A DNA stretch of 64,000 nt. Origin: Candidatus Lachnocurva vaginae. GTDB taxonomy: Bacteria; Bacillota; Clostridia; Lachnospirales; Lachnospiraceae. The position numbers and the translations under genes are program-made. The stretch spans positions 1-64,000 of the forward strand of contig CP049781.1 of assembly GCA_011082265.1 (NCBI GenBank), read 5' to 3'. Positions 48,534-57,858 of the stretch are shown in pieces. Each line of letters opens with the position of its first letter. Position 1 is the stretch's first letter. Below the pieces are notes generated by a model. It did not search any database. It had not been told where the DNA came from and saw only the letters and a list, made by a program, of their open reading frames with translations.

Positions 48534-50018
48534 ATGAAAGATTCTTTTTCATATGAAAAACAACTTAATAATGCGACATTTCTTGAAGACATGGGAGAAA
48601 ATGAAAAGGCTGTTAATGAATATAAAGACAGCCTTAAGTATTTAAACCTTTCTACAGCCAATGGAAAAGAAAGTTATAGCAGAATTTCTTACAAGATAAG
48701 TGTTCTCTCTAAAGATAAAAATTATTTTGATGAGATTATGTTTGCAATTTTTGCTAAAAAATATGCTTATCAGAACAAGGATGTGGATAACTTATATAAA
48801 AAAGCAAAAGAAAGTGCAAATCCTTATATTTTTTCTAAATTAAATAAGATTTCAAATTATGATTCTTATTTAAAACTAAAAAAACAGATTATTAAACATC
48901 CGTGCAAGGTGGAACAAAGTTTTTATGAAAAGGAGAATATTTATTTTTATATATTTTTATCTTTGTTTTTTACTATATGTATGTCCTTATTTAAAACAGA
49001 TATAGTAGTTTTATTTTGGATACTTAGTATATTAACGTTTCTACCAGCTATATATTTCGGAAAGAAATTTTTAATAAAAACGAGGGATATAGAAAAGTTT
49101 TTTAGAGGAGCTTTAGGATTTAAGCATTTTATAGTTTATCTTATAAAAAAATGGCTATGCATAGGAAGTTTAATTGGAGGAACAATTCTTTTTGTATACT
49201 TTTTTGCAGCGGGATTTTTAGGAAAAGAAATTTCAAATATAGAAAATGCCACTTTAAGAAATCAAAATAAAACTGCGGTTTTTATAAGAACAATTTTAAC
49301 ATTAGAAAAAGATACAATTCCTCCGAGGATAATTGGAAACAATTTTTCTGTAAAAAAGGGAGAGAAAGTAGATTTTAAGCATAAAATAAAGATTTTCGAT
49401 AATTCAGGAAAGGAAGGACTTAAGGTATCAATAAATACGGGTAATCTAGACATAAATAGAGAGGGTACATATAAGATTTTTTATACAGTGAGTGATGCAA
49501 GCGGAAATGTAGCTACGAAAGAAATTGAAGTTAATGTAAAAGACTATTCAAAAGTTAATTTGAAAAATAGAATTACAAAACTTGCAAAAGAGGTACTTAG
49601 TAATATTATTGATGATAATATGACACCTTACGAAAAAGCGGAAAAAATATTTTGGTGGACACATGATAATATAACATATAAAGAGATACACGATAAGAAT
49701 AGCCCTTTAAGAAATGCCGAGATGGGATTTTTGGATAAACAAGGAGATTGTTATGTATTTGCTTATACTGCAAAAGAGCTTCTTACAGATGCGGGAATTG
49801 ACAATATGATAATTGAGAGAAAAAAAGGAGTAAGGAATGCTGACCATTTGTGGCTTATTATAAATATAGGTGAAGGATGGTATCATTTTGATTGCATGAA
49901 TGGAAGAGCAGATAAATCAGTATTTTTCTATAAAAAGACAGAAGATCTTCTTAATTATAATTCGTATCATCCGGGATATTATGTATATGATGCATCACTT
50001 TATCCTCCTATAAATTGA
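48534..50018 (+). CDS. Membrane protein with Ig-like and transglutaminase-like domains
   Basis: This protein of about 494 residues has a helical TPR-like N-terminus (about 1-95). Three membrane segments follow (about 132-150, 153-172 and 205-228). A bacterial Ig/DUF5011-like domain (about 258-340, DTIPPRIIGNNFSVKKGEKV) and a transglutaminase-like domain with Cys406 (GDCYVFA), His438 (ADHLWL) and Asp453 come last. The triad is intact, so it may be a protease or crosslinker at the outer membrane face. I prefer ATG 48534 over GTG 48519, which lacks a binding site. Confidence 0.8.
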   Translation: MKDSFSYEKQLNNATFLEDMGENEKAVNEYKDSLKYLNLSTANGKESYSRISYKISVLSKDKNYFDEIMFAIFAKKYAYQNKDVDNLYKKAKESANPYIFSKLNKISNYDSYLKLKKQIIKHPCKVEQSFYEKENIYFYIFLSLFFTICMSLFKTDIVVLFWILSILTFLPAIYFGKKFLIKTRDIEKFFRGALGFKHFIVYLIKKWLCIGSLIGGTILFVYFFAAGFLGKEISNIENATLRNQNKTAVFIRTILTLEKDTIPPRIIGNNFSVKKGEKVDFKHKIKIFDNSGKEGLKVSINTGNLDINREGTYKIFYTVSDASGNVATKEIEVNVKDYSKVNLKNRITKLAKEVLSNIIDDNMTPYEKAEKIFWWTHDNITYKEIHDKNSPLRNAEMGFLDKQGDCYVFAYTAKELLTDAGIDNMIIERKKGVRNADHLWLIINIGEGWYHFDCMNGRADKSVFFYKKTEDLLNYNSYHPGYYVYDASLYPPIN

Positions 50019-50059
50019 AAATATATAGATTTGAATTCATATATAAAAAATTTATATAA

Positions 50060-50206
50060 GTGTATATAAGAATTTATATAATTGTATAATTTATATGAGT
50101 GTATATAAGAATTTACATGAGTGTATATAGGTGTATATAAGAATTTACATGAGAGTATATAATTGTATATAAGAATTTGTATGATTGTATATAAAAATTG
50201 ATATGA
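50060..50206. repeat. Degenerate AT-rich repeats around GTGTATATAAGAATTT
   Basis: About six related copies of a GTGTATATAAGAATTTACATGA-like unit start near 50060, 50099, 50121, 50131, 50163 and 50185, at spacings of 10 to 39 bp. They fill the 249-bp gap before the dlt-like operon, which holds no gene. Slippage expansion is the simplest origin. Confidence 0.75.
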
Positions 50207-50267
50207 TATATATAAAAAGTAGCTAGTAATTGGTTAATATAAGGTAGTTATATCGAGTGGAAATAAA

Positions 50268-51839
50268 ATGGGAAATACCATAATTGAGTATCTTAAGAAA
50301 ACAGAAGAAAAATATCCCTATAAAACGGCTTTTATAGAAGGAAATAGGAGAATTACTTTTAAGGAGCTTTTTGATTTATCGAAAAAAGCGGCAGCCTTTT
50401 TTATTGAAAAAGGAGTTTTTAAAGAGCCTGTTATTTTAAATATTAAAAGTAAAATTGATACTGTAATTTTGTTTATTTCGATAATTGAATCAGGTAATTT
50501 TTATATTCCTATTGATAATAATCTTTCTTTTGAAATGAAAAAAGAAATCATAAAGAAAAGCAAAGCTCGGATTATGGTTACGAGTTTTGAAAAAGAGAAA
50601 AAAAGAGTAAGCTTTGAAAATTTAAAGGAATGTGTAGAAATCTTTGATATAAATGATATTTTAAATTCTAAGTTTCTTATAAAAGGTACTTTAGAAAAAA
50701 TAAAGCCGGAGGATACGATGTACGTTATTTATACATCGGGGTCTGTAAGTGAGCCTAAGGGAGTCGAAGTAGCTCATAATTCTGTTATTTCTTACATAAA
50801 AGAGCTTACAAAAGTGCTTAAAGTGAATGAAAATACGATTTTCGGATGTCAGTCACCTTTATTTTATGATGCTCCGATTAAAGAAATTTACGGAACGATT
50901 TTTAAGGGTGCTACTACTGTTTTTATTCCGAAACAATATTTTTCATATCCTACTAAGCTTATCGATTTAATGAATGAAGAAAAAATCAATATGATTTGTT
51001 GGGTATCATCTTCACTTTCTATAATGGAAATGCTTGATGCCTTTAAAGAAAAAAAACCGTGCTACTTAAAAACTATAGCGTTCGGCTCAGAAAATCTTTC
51101 TATAAAAACGTTAAATTATTGGAGAAAGCATTTTAATGCAGCAAGATTTTTAAATTTATACGGACCTACAGAATGCACGGGAATGAGCACTTACTATGAA
51201 TTAAAAGATGATTTTAAAAGTGATATAATCCCTATAGGAAAACCTTTTTCGGATACTAAGGTTTGGATTTTAAATGAGGATTTTGAAGAAGTAAAAAAAG
51301 GAGAAATTGGAGAAATATATATTGGAGGCAAAGGAGTAGCAAAAGGATATTTTAAAAATAATAAAAAAACGAACGAAGTATTTTTAAAGAATATTTATGG
51401 CTTAAGAACCGATAAATCGTGCACTGCGTGCTATGATAAAATCGATAAACCAGATAATGAGAAATTATATACCGGAAGAATTTATAAGACTGGAGATATA
51501 GGAAAGATAGATTCTAAGGGAAATATTTTATTTCTAGGAAGAAAAGACAATGAAATCAAGTATATGGGACATAAAATATCTCTGGAAGAAATTGATAGAA
51601 TAGCGTGTATGATTCCTTCAATTACAAGAGCAGGAAGTGTCTATGATAAAGATAAAAATACACTTATGCTGATTTTTGACGGGGATTTAGATGAAATTGA
51701 AGTTAAAACAATTTTACTTAGAAAACTGCCGAAGTATATGATACCGAAAAGGATAATAAAAAGCAGTGATATTCCGATGAGAACAAATGGAAAGATTGAC
51801 AGAAGGGAACTATTAAAACGATATGCAAAGCACGTATGA
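50268..51839 (+). CDS. dltA: DltA-like D-alanine:carrier-protein ligase
   Basis: This adenylating enzyme should activate D-alanine and load it on the carrier protein encoded next. The 523-residue protein has the AMP-binding motifs YVIYTSGSVSEPKGVEVAH, NLYGPTECTGMSTYYEL, YKTGDIGKID and GRKDNEIKYMGHKI. The final catalytic lysine is in MRTNGKIDR. It starts a five-gene run (ligase, carrier, MBOAT, SGNH, lipoprotein). The true amino-acid substrate is inferred from context. Its 3' end overlaps the carrier gene by 17 bp. Confidence 0.88.
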   Translation: MGNTIIEYLKKTEEKYPYKTAFIEGNRRITFKELFDLSKKAAAFFIEKGVFKEPVILNIKSKIDTVILFISIIESGNFYIPIDNNLSFEMKKEIIKKSKARIMVTSFEKEKKRVSFENLKECVEIFDINDILNSKFLIKGTLEKIKPEDTMYVIYTSGSVSEPKGVEVAHNSVISYIKELTKVLKVNENTIFGCQSPLFYDAPIKEIYGTIFKGATTVFIPKQYFSYPTKLIDLMNEEKINMICWVSSSLSIMEMLDAFKEKKPCYLKTIAFGSENLSIKTLNYWRKHFNAARFLNLYGPTECTGMSTYYELKDDFKSDIIPIGKPFSDTKVWILNEDFEEVKKGEIGEIYIGGKGVAKGYFKNNKKTNEVFLKNIYGLRTDKSCTACYDKIDKPDNEKLYTGRIYKTGDIGKIDSKGNILFLGRKDNEIKYMGHKISLEEIDRIACMIPSITRAGSVYDKDKNTLMLIFDGDLDEIEVKTILLRKLPKYMIPKRIIKSSDIPMRTNGKIDRRELLKRYAKHV

Positions 51840-52065
51840 ATGCATAAAGGAACTTTTAAATGACATACATCCAGAAATAGATTTTACAAAGGAAAAAGAT
51901 CTTGCAAAGCAAGAAATTTTGGATTCTTTTGATACTGTTACACTTATTTCTGATATTTATGATAAGCTTGGAGTGCTTATTCCTTCAGATGAAATTACTC
52001 CAGAGAATTTTTATTCGTTAGATACAATTGTGTCTATGGCGGATTCTTTAATTAAGAGGAAATAA
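51823..52065 (+). CDS. dltC: DltC-like acyl carrier protein
   Basis: This 80-residue carrier protein bears a phosphopantetheine site at Ser35 in EILDSFDTVTL. Further features are PSDEITPENFYSLDTI and a helical, acidic make-up. It should receive the activated amino acid from DltA and pass it to the membrane acyltransferase. It starts inside the dltA end and its stop shares one base with the dltB start, so all three are tightly coupled. Confidence 0.9.
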   Translation: MQSTYECIKELLNDIHPEIDFTKEKDLAKQEILDSFDTVTLISDIYDKLGVLIPSDEITPENFYSLDTIVSMADSLIKRK

Positions 52066-53633
52066 TGAGTTTTATATCTTATGAATTTTTGGGCTTTCTT
52101 TTTGTTGTAGCCGTTTTGTACTATACAATTTTTAAAAATAAAAAATGGGAACTACTCTTAATATCGAGTTATTATTTTTACTATAAAACTGGAGTTGGAA
52201 ACCTTCTTTTTATAGTGCTTACAAGTCTTTTAACTTATATTTTTTCTCTTGTGATTTCGGAAAATAATAAAGCTAACTTAATAAAAGAGAAGCAAAATAT
52301 TAGTATACAAGGCAATCAAAAAGAGAGAAGAAAAGTTTTTTTGCTCATATTTGCTCTATTTTTACTTTTTATGCTATTTATAGGAAAATATACGGATGTA
52401 GCATCAAATTTTACATTTTTTATTCAAAAAAAGAGAAGCAGTTTTTTAATTCCGCTCGGAATATCTTTTTATATCCTTCAAAGCATAGGTTATTTAATTG
52501 ATTCATATAAAGGCAAAGTTGAAATTGAAAAGAACTTCTTTAAACTTTCGCTATTTATAACTTTCTTTCCACAGCTTATTGAAGGGCCAATTTCTAGATT
52601 TAAAGATTTAAAAGAAGAGCTTTTTAAGTATCACAATTTTAAATATGAGAATATAAAAATAGGAATTATAAGGATACTATATGGTTTATTTAAAAAGCTT
52701 ATTATTGCGGAAAGAATCGAAGTATTTTTGGATGAAATGTGTTTAAATCCTGAAAAATATCAAGGACCTTTTGTTTTTATTACGCTCATTGTGTATTCGG
52801 TTTATATTTACTGTGATTTTACAGGTGGAATAGACATAGCTTTAGGCGTGGCAAAGATTTTTGATATAAAACTTACAGAAAACTTTAATCATCCATATTT
52901 TTCAAAAAGCTTAAGAGAGTTCTGGAGAAGATGGCATATTACTATGGGGACTTGGTTTAAAGATTATGTATTTTATCCGATGTCTGTTTCAAAAAATATG
53001 CTTATTTTAAGTAAAAAATCGAGAAAACTGTTAGGGAATCGTTTAGGCAAACGAGTCCCGGTATTTATAGCAATTTTTGTTACTTGGGCACTAACAGGAC
53101 TTTGGCATGGGCTTTCTATTAATTTCTTTTTGTGGGGAATTTTTAATGCGATATTTATTATAATTGAAGAAGAAATATCTCATTTATACGAAAAAAATAT
53201 AATTAAAAATAAAAATTTGAAATTAAAAGTAAAATTCGTAGGAATTTTAAAAATTCTTTATACCTTCATTTTGGTGTCGCTTCTTAGGATTTTTGACTGT
53301 TATAGGGATTATAAGCTTGCTTTTAAGATGTTTTTAAGTATGTTTAATTTAAATAAGATAAAGGAGTTTAATTCAAAAGGGTTATCGATTTATACAAATC
53401 TTTTTTCAAATATAGATTTAAAAGTAGAAGATATAGTTTTAATTATACTTGGTGTATTTACTATATTTTTATATAGCATAATATCAAAAAAACAGAGATT
53501 TAAGAAAAAAGGCACAGCGTTTATTTTTGAGCCGGAATTTATTGCGTTTTTCTGCCTTTTTATATCAGTTATTTTATTCGGTAAATATGGTAAATCATAT
53601 ATAGTAACGGATTTTGTATATGGTAGGTTTTAA
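52065..53633 (+). CDS. dltB: DltB-like membrane-bound O-acyltransferase (MBOAT)
   Basis: This 522-residue polytopic protein has the MBOAT core SLREFWRRWHITMGTWFKDY and the catalytic histidine in GLWHGLSINFFLWG. PQLIEGPISRFKDL is the usual mid-protein motif. It should move the acyl group from the carrier across the membrane onto a surface polymer. It is longer than typical DltB (about 400-415), with extra loops near residues 80-110 and a longer C-terminus, closer in size to other PatA/AlgI-like MBOATs. Confidence 0.88.
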   Translation: MSFISYEFLGFLFVVAVLYYTIFKNKKWELLLISSYYFYYKTGVGNLLFIVLTSLLTYIFSLVISENNKANLIKEKQNISIQGNQKERRKVFLLIFALFLLFMLFIGKYTDVASNFTFFIQKKRSSFLIPLGISFYILQSIGYLIDSYKGKVEIEKNFFKLSLFITFFPQLIEGPISRFKDLKEELFKYHNFKYENIKIGIIRILYGLFKKLIIAERIEVFLDEMCLNPEKYQGPFVFITLIVYSVYIYCDFTGGIDIALGVAKIFDIKLTENFNHPYFSKSLREFWRRWHITMGTWFKDYVFYPMSVSKNMLILSKKSRKLLGNRLGKRVPVFIAIFVTWALTGLWHGLSINFFLWGIFNAIFIIIEEEISHLYEKNIIKNKNLKLKVKFVGILKILYTFILVSLLRIFDCYRDYKLAFKMFLSMFNLNKIKEFNSKGLSIYTNLFSNIDLKVEDIVLIILGVFTIFLYSIISKKQRFKKKGTAFIFEPEFIAFFCLFISVILFGKYGKSYIVTDFVYGRF

Positions 53634-53636
53634 TTT

Positions 53637-54665
53637 ATGATAAAAAACTTGAAAAACACACACATAATTATGCTTGTTAGGATACTTATTGTGATTTTAT
53701 CGTTGTATTTTTTGCAGCGGCTTTTAATGCCAAAATATCAGGGCAAGATAAAAGAAGGAGCGTTTACTTCAGATTACTATAAGGAAAATATAAATCACGA
53801 TGTCCTTATGGTAGGAGACTGCGAACTTTATGAAAATGTATCCACTGTAAAAATGTGGGAAAAATATGGAATAAATAGCTATATAAGGGGAAATGCGGGG
53901 CAGAAGATGTGGCAAACATACTATCTTTTAAAAGAAGCACTTTCTTATGAAAAACCGAAGGTTGTTGTCATAAATGCACTTTCTATGAAATATAACGAGC
54001 CTAAAGATGAAGCGTACAACAGGATGACTATAGATTACATGAAATGGTCAAAGAATAAAATTGATATCATAAATGCATCAAAGACAAAGAATGAGAATTT
54101 TATAGAATATGTTTTTCCGATTCTTAGATATCATGACAGGATTTTTGATTTAAAAGAAGAGGATTTTAAGTATTTATTTAATAAAAAAGATAATGTGACT
54201 TTGGCGGGATATTACCCTAAAAAAGGGGTAAAGAAGGCTATAAAGATTAAGAAAGAAGAAAAAAATTTAAAATTTGGGAAAAGAGCATATTTTTATCTTA
54301 ATAAAATAAGAACCCTTTGTTCTTCAAATAAAATAAAACTTATTATCATAAAAGCTCCAATTTTATCGCCTAAATGGCAAAAAAATTGGGATGATGAGAT
54401 GAATGAATATTCTAAAAAATATAAAATTCCATACTATAATCTATATAAGTATAACGATGAGATAAAAATAGATTATAATAAGGATACCTATGATGGAGGA
54501 TACCATTTAAACTATAAAGGTGCCGACAAGATAGGAGATTTTTTAGGAAAGATTTTACAGAGAAAGTATGGAGTTAGAAATAGAAAAAACGATAAAAAGC
54601 TTTGTAAAATCTGGGAAAAGAGAGTTAAAAAATATAGAAATTTTAAAGAAGAAATAGGCGAGTAA
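53637..54665 (+). CDS. SGNH-like protein in DltD position with Cys at nucleophile site
   Basis: This 342-residue protein has one N-terminal membrane anchor (about residues 9-27) and an extracytoplasmic SGNH/GDSL-like domain. The block I motif reads VLMVGDCELYEN, so Cys62 stands where Ser is usual. The C-terminal block GGYHLNYKGADKIGDFL supplies His. Placed after dltB, it probably takes the DltD role in completing transfer to the polymer. It is not clearly orthologous to DltD. It starts 3 bp after dltB. Confidence 0.75.
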   Translation: MIKNLKNTHIIMLVRILIVILSLYFLQRLLMPKYQGKIKEGAFTSDYYKENINHDVLMVGDCELYENVSTVKMWEKYGINSYIRGNAGQKMWQTYYLLKEALSYEKPKVVVINALSMKYNEPKDEAYNRMTIDYMKWSKNKIDIINASKTKNENFIEYVFPILRYHDRIFDLKEEDFKYLFNKKDNVTLAGYYPKKGVKKAIKIKKEEKNLKFGKRAYFYLNKIRTLCSSNKIKLIIIKAPILSPKWQKNWDDEMNEYSKKYKIPYYNLYKYNDEIKIDYNKDTYDGGYHLNYKGADKIGDFLGKILQRKYGVRNRKNDKKLCKIWEKRVKKYRNFKEEIGE

Positions 54666-54666
54666 T

Positions 54667-55161
54667 ATGAGAAAAAGAAAAATAAAGACATTATTTGTAC
54701 TTCTTTTTATGAGTGCTATTATTTTTGCAGGTTGCAGCTTTAGGAGAAATGAAGGAAATGATAACTATTATATAGAAGAAGGGCAAGAAAAAATATATCC
54801 GAATATGAAAGCTTCCGAAATAAAAACTATTCTTGATAAGAAGGAAAGCTATTCCGAAAAAGAGGGCTGTGCGGGGGCAAAATGCATAAAGGTTTATGGT
54901 TATAAAGACTTTGAAATATGGACATATAATGACAATGATATAGAAAAAGTATTAAAAGTTATTGTAAAAGGAAATAAAGTTAAGACGAAAAGCGGTCTTA
55001 CTATAGGCGATTCAAAGGAAAAAGTTAAAAAGCTTTATGGAGATGACTTTTTAGATGATGATGGAAATATGAAATATGAAAAGCAAAAGCTCAATATAAC
55101 TGTAAAAATATCAGATGATAAAGTTATTCAAATTGAATATTCATCAAAAAGAGCAGAGTGA
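54667..55161 (+). CDS. Small lipoprotein of unknown function
   Basis: This 164-residue protein has a lipoprotein signal: basic MRKRKIK, a hydrophobic core and lipobox IFAGC with Cys22. The mature part has two similar halves rich in Lys and Asp (MKASEIKTILDKKESY and LTIGDSKEKVKKLYGDD), recalling small BamE/SmpA-like or PepSY-like folds, though not clearly any family. It begins just after the SGNH gene and is probably part of the dlt-like operon. Confidence 0.75.
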   Translation: MRKRKIKTLFVLLFMSAIIFAGCSFRRNEGNDNYYIEEGQEKIYPNMKASEIKTILDKKESYSEKEGCAGAKCIKVYGYKDFEIWTYNDNDIEKVLKVIVKGNKVKTKSGLTIGDSKEKVKKLYGDDFLDDDGNMKYEKQKLNITVKISDDKVIQIEYSSKRAE

Positions 55162-55175
55162 GGATAATTTTAAAA

Positions 55176-55670
55176 TTATTCTTGAAGGATTGAAGTACAA
55201 TTCGGGCATCTTGTTGCATCGATAGCAATAATGCTTTTGCAATATATACAAGTTTTTGTTGTTTTTTCTTCACCCATTTTATTATTTAATGATTCTGAAA
55301 GTTTATTGATAAGTTTTATCATAACAAAAATAACAAGTGCCATTAAAAGAAAGTTTATTACGGCAGTTATGAAATTACCATAATTAAGTGTTAATGCGCC
55401 TGCTTTCTTTGCTGCAAGTAAAGTTTTATAATGGCTTCCATCTAAGGATAAGAAATTGTTTGAAAAATCGATTCCTCCTGTGAAGAGTGATACTATCGGC
55501 ATAATAACGTCTTCTACCAAAGAGTTTATGATTTTTTGGAAAGCGGCACCTATGATAACACCGACAGCCAGATCAATAACATTTCTACGCAAAATGAAAT
55601 TTTTGAATTCATTTATAAAACCTTTTCCGCCATTTTTTAAAGAGGCAACTTTATCTTTTGTATCAGACAT
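55176..55670 (-). CDS. mscL: Large-conductance mechanosensitive channel with zinc-ribbon tail
   Basis: MscL opens under membrane tension to protect against osmotic downshock. The predicted 164-residue protein has the first pore helix (VIDLAVGVIIGAAFQKIINS) and a second helix near residues 95-120. It is longer than E. coli MscL (136) because of a C-terminal zinc ribbon with two CxxC pairs (CIYC and CPNC). I chose ATG 55670 after GAAAGGA on the minus strand. It separates the dlt-like operon from the glycan cluster. Confidence 0.93.
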   Translation of the reverse strand: MSDTKDKVASLKNGGKGFINEFKNFILRRNVIDLAVGVIIGAAFQKIINSLVEDVIMPIVSLFTGGIDFSNNFLSLDGSHYKTLLAAKKAGALTLNYGNFITAVINFLLMALVIFVMIKLINKLSESLNNKMGEEKTTKTCIYCKSIIAIDATRCPNCTSILQE

Positions 55671-55832
55671 AAATTTTCCTTTCAAATGTAAAATATTTAT
55701 TCGCTAACATGTCTATCGGTTAACTTTTAAAATAAATTAGTTATATAAACAAAATTTTTAGAGATAATAACGCATATATGGTAAAATAAAAAATAACTTT
55801 ATTATCCGTCTTTCATTAGATAGGAATAGATA

Positions 55833-56705
55833 ATGAGTCATTATATTTATAAAAGAGAAGAAGAATTGAAATTACTTAAAAATATAATAGAGAATAATCC
55901 GAAAGAGCTGTGGGAAGATAATCTTAATGACTTACGGTCTTATTTTCTTGTGTACCATTTATCCTCATATAGAAAAAATCTTGTAAAGGTATTTGATATA
56001 AAAGAAAATGACAGCGTGCTTGAAGTAGGATCTTCTTCTGGAATTCTTACGGAAGAATTAATTAAAAAATCGAAAAATGTATTTTGCGTGGAAAATGATA
56101 ATGATTTAAAACAAATATCAATGGAAAGAATTAAAGCTTTAAACCAGAATAATTTTGTAAATATAAAAGAATTTCTTTACTCCAATAAAAAATATGATGT
56201 AATAACATATGTAGGGTCTCTTAGGTCTTATATGATTTTATCGGGCTTTAGCAAAGCTATTCCTGAATTTTTGAAAGAAAACTTAAAACATTTAAATGAA
56301 AATGGAAAAATCTATATAGCAGACGATAATAGGCTGGGATTTAAATATATATCAGGATTTAAGGATAAAGTAAGTAAAAAATTCTTTAGAAGTTTAGAAG
56401 AAAATAATAGGATATTAAGTCCGAAAAAAATGTTATCTAAAATGGAATGGGAAGAAGCACTTAATAAATTGGACGATGTACAATATGAAATATATTATCC
56501 ATATCCTAGCTTTGAATTCCCAAAATATATTTATAGTGACTTATATCAGCCGAATGCAGGTGAACTTAATATTAATGGAATGAACTATAACGATTTTAGA
56601 CTTCATTTTTTAAACGATGATAAAGTTATAGAAAATTTTAATCAAGAGGGTATATTTAAGACGATTTCAAATGCATTTTTAATAGAAATAATAAAGGAGA
56701 ACTAG
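55833..56705 (+). CDS. SAM-dependent methyltransferase of the glycan cluster
   Basis: This 290-residue protein has a class I methyltransferase fold. The SAM-binding motif is VLEVGSSSGILTEEL (about residues 62-76), followed by the acidic VFCVEND and IYIADDNRLGFKYISG. The C-terminal third has an FPKYIYSDLYQPN segment. The next gene, 4 bp downstream, encodes a kinase-like protein. The pair resembles the methyltransferase and kinase halves of the O-antigen chain terminator WbdD. Function in glycan capping is inference. Confidence 0.8.
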   Translation: MSHYIYKREEELKLLKNIIENNPKELWEDNLNDLRSYFLVYHLSSYRKNLVKVFDIKENDSVLEVGSSSGILTEELIKKSKNVFCVENDNDLKQISMERIKALNQNNFVNIKEFLYSNKKYDVITYVGSLRSYMILSGFSKAIPEFLKENLKHLNENGKIYIADDNRLGFKYISGFKDKVSKKFFRSLEENNRILSPKKMLSKMEWEEALNKLDDVQYEIYYPYPSFEFPKYIYSDLYQPNAGELNINGMNYNDFRLHFLNDDKVIENFNQEGIFKTISNAFLIEIIKEN

Positions 56706-56709
56706 CAAT

Positions 56710-57858
56710 ATGAATAAATTTTTGTATTGCAAATATTCAAATGAACGAGATAAAAAATTCTCTATATATACTGAAATAAGAGAAGATGAAAATAAAATAA
56801 GATATGTAGAAAAAATCCCGATTGGAGAAGAAGCAAGAGGACATGTTGATAATCTTTTGCTTTTATATGAAAAACTTAAAGATTTATACGAGAGCGAAAA
56901 TATTTTTATAAATAAAGCTACAAAAGGAGAGTCGGGCGTAAGATTTGAGTATCTTGAAGGCAAAACATATGAAAAATATGTTGATGAAGTTTTATCTGAG
57001 GAAGGAAAAGATGAAGCATTAAAAGCTATCGAAAAATACATAAATATTGTAATTCCAGAGAATAAATTAAATTCATTTAAGACGACTCATGAATTTAATA
57101 CTATTTTTGGAAAAGTTAATTTTCCTTCAGAAATGAAGACGCTTCCTATATCGGATATAGACCTTGTTATGTCGAATATGATTATAGGGGATAAAAATAC
57201 AATTATAGATTATGAATGGACATATTTATTCCCAATTCCTATAGATTATATAAAATATAGAATTATTCATTACTATGCTGCAACAAATACGAAGAGAGAT
57301 GAGCTTAATAATAAGGAAACGTATGAATATTTCGGGTTAAGTGAAGTCGATATAGAAAAGTATGAAGGAATGGAGAAATCTTTCCAAGAGTATGTGCAAG
57401 GGAAAAATATACCGCTTAGAAATTTAAAAGAGGATATTACACCAGGAGAAGATTTACTTTTCGGAGAAGTAGATGTACTATCCGATTATGAAAGAACGAG
57501 AAAAGCAAATATATGTTTTGATTTAGGAGAAGGTTACCAAGATTCGAATAATCTTGAATATACTATGCCGAACGGACATCTTAATGTAAAAGTGGATATA
57601 CCAAAGGGAACTAAAAAAATAAGAATTAAGCCGAGTGAATATGCCGGTATTTGTTTTATAAAAGCCTTACTTCTTGACAATAAAAAAATAAAATTTAGTA
57701 TAAAGAATGCAACAGAATCGGAAGAAAATATATTTGTATTTCCTAAAAATTGTCCGGAAATAGAAATTAGCACAAGATGGCATAAATATAGTGAAATATA
57801 TATAGATTTATTGTATGAGCAAAGCGATATTTTAAGAGATTATGCAAGCAAACATTAA
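56710..57858 (+). CDS. Kinase-like protein with C-terminal beta domain
   Basis: This 382-residue protein looks like a divergent protein/aminoglycoside-kinase fold. A lysine strand IRYVEKIPIG (about residue 35) and a hinge FEYLEGKTYEKYV (about residue 79) are present. A catalytic loop DLVMSN with metal-binding Asn and an Asp in IIDYEW (about residue 160) follow. Residues about 265-380 form a beta-rich region like those attached to Gram-positive glycosyltransferases. It may phosphorylate the glycan end after methylation. The last codons lie in a short repeat. Confidence 0.65.
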   Translation: MNKFLYCKYSNERDKKFSIYTEIREDENKIRYVEKIPIGEEARGHVDNLLLLYEKLKDLYESENIFINKATKGESGVRFEYLEGKTYEKYVDEVLSEEGKDEALKAIEKYINIVIPENKLNSFKTTHEFNTIFGKVNFPSEMKTLPISDIDLVMSNMIIGDKNTIIDYEWTYLFPIPIDYIKYRIIHYYAATNTKRDELNNKETYEYFGLSEVDIEKYEGMEKSFQEYVQGKNIPLRNLKEDITPGEDLLFGEVDVLSDYERTRKANICFDLGEGYQDSNNLEYTMPNGHLNVKVDIPKGTKKIRIKPSEYAGICFIKALLLDNKKIKFSIKNATESEENIFVFPKNCPEIEISTRWHKYSEIYIDLLYEQSDILRDYASKH

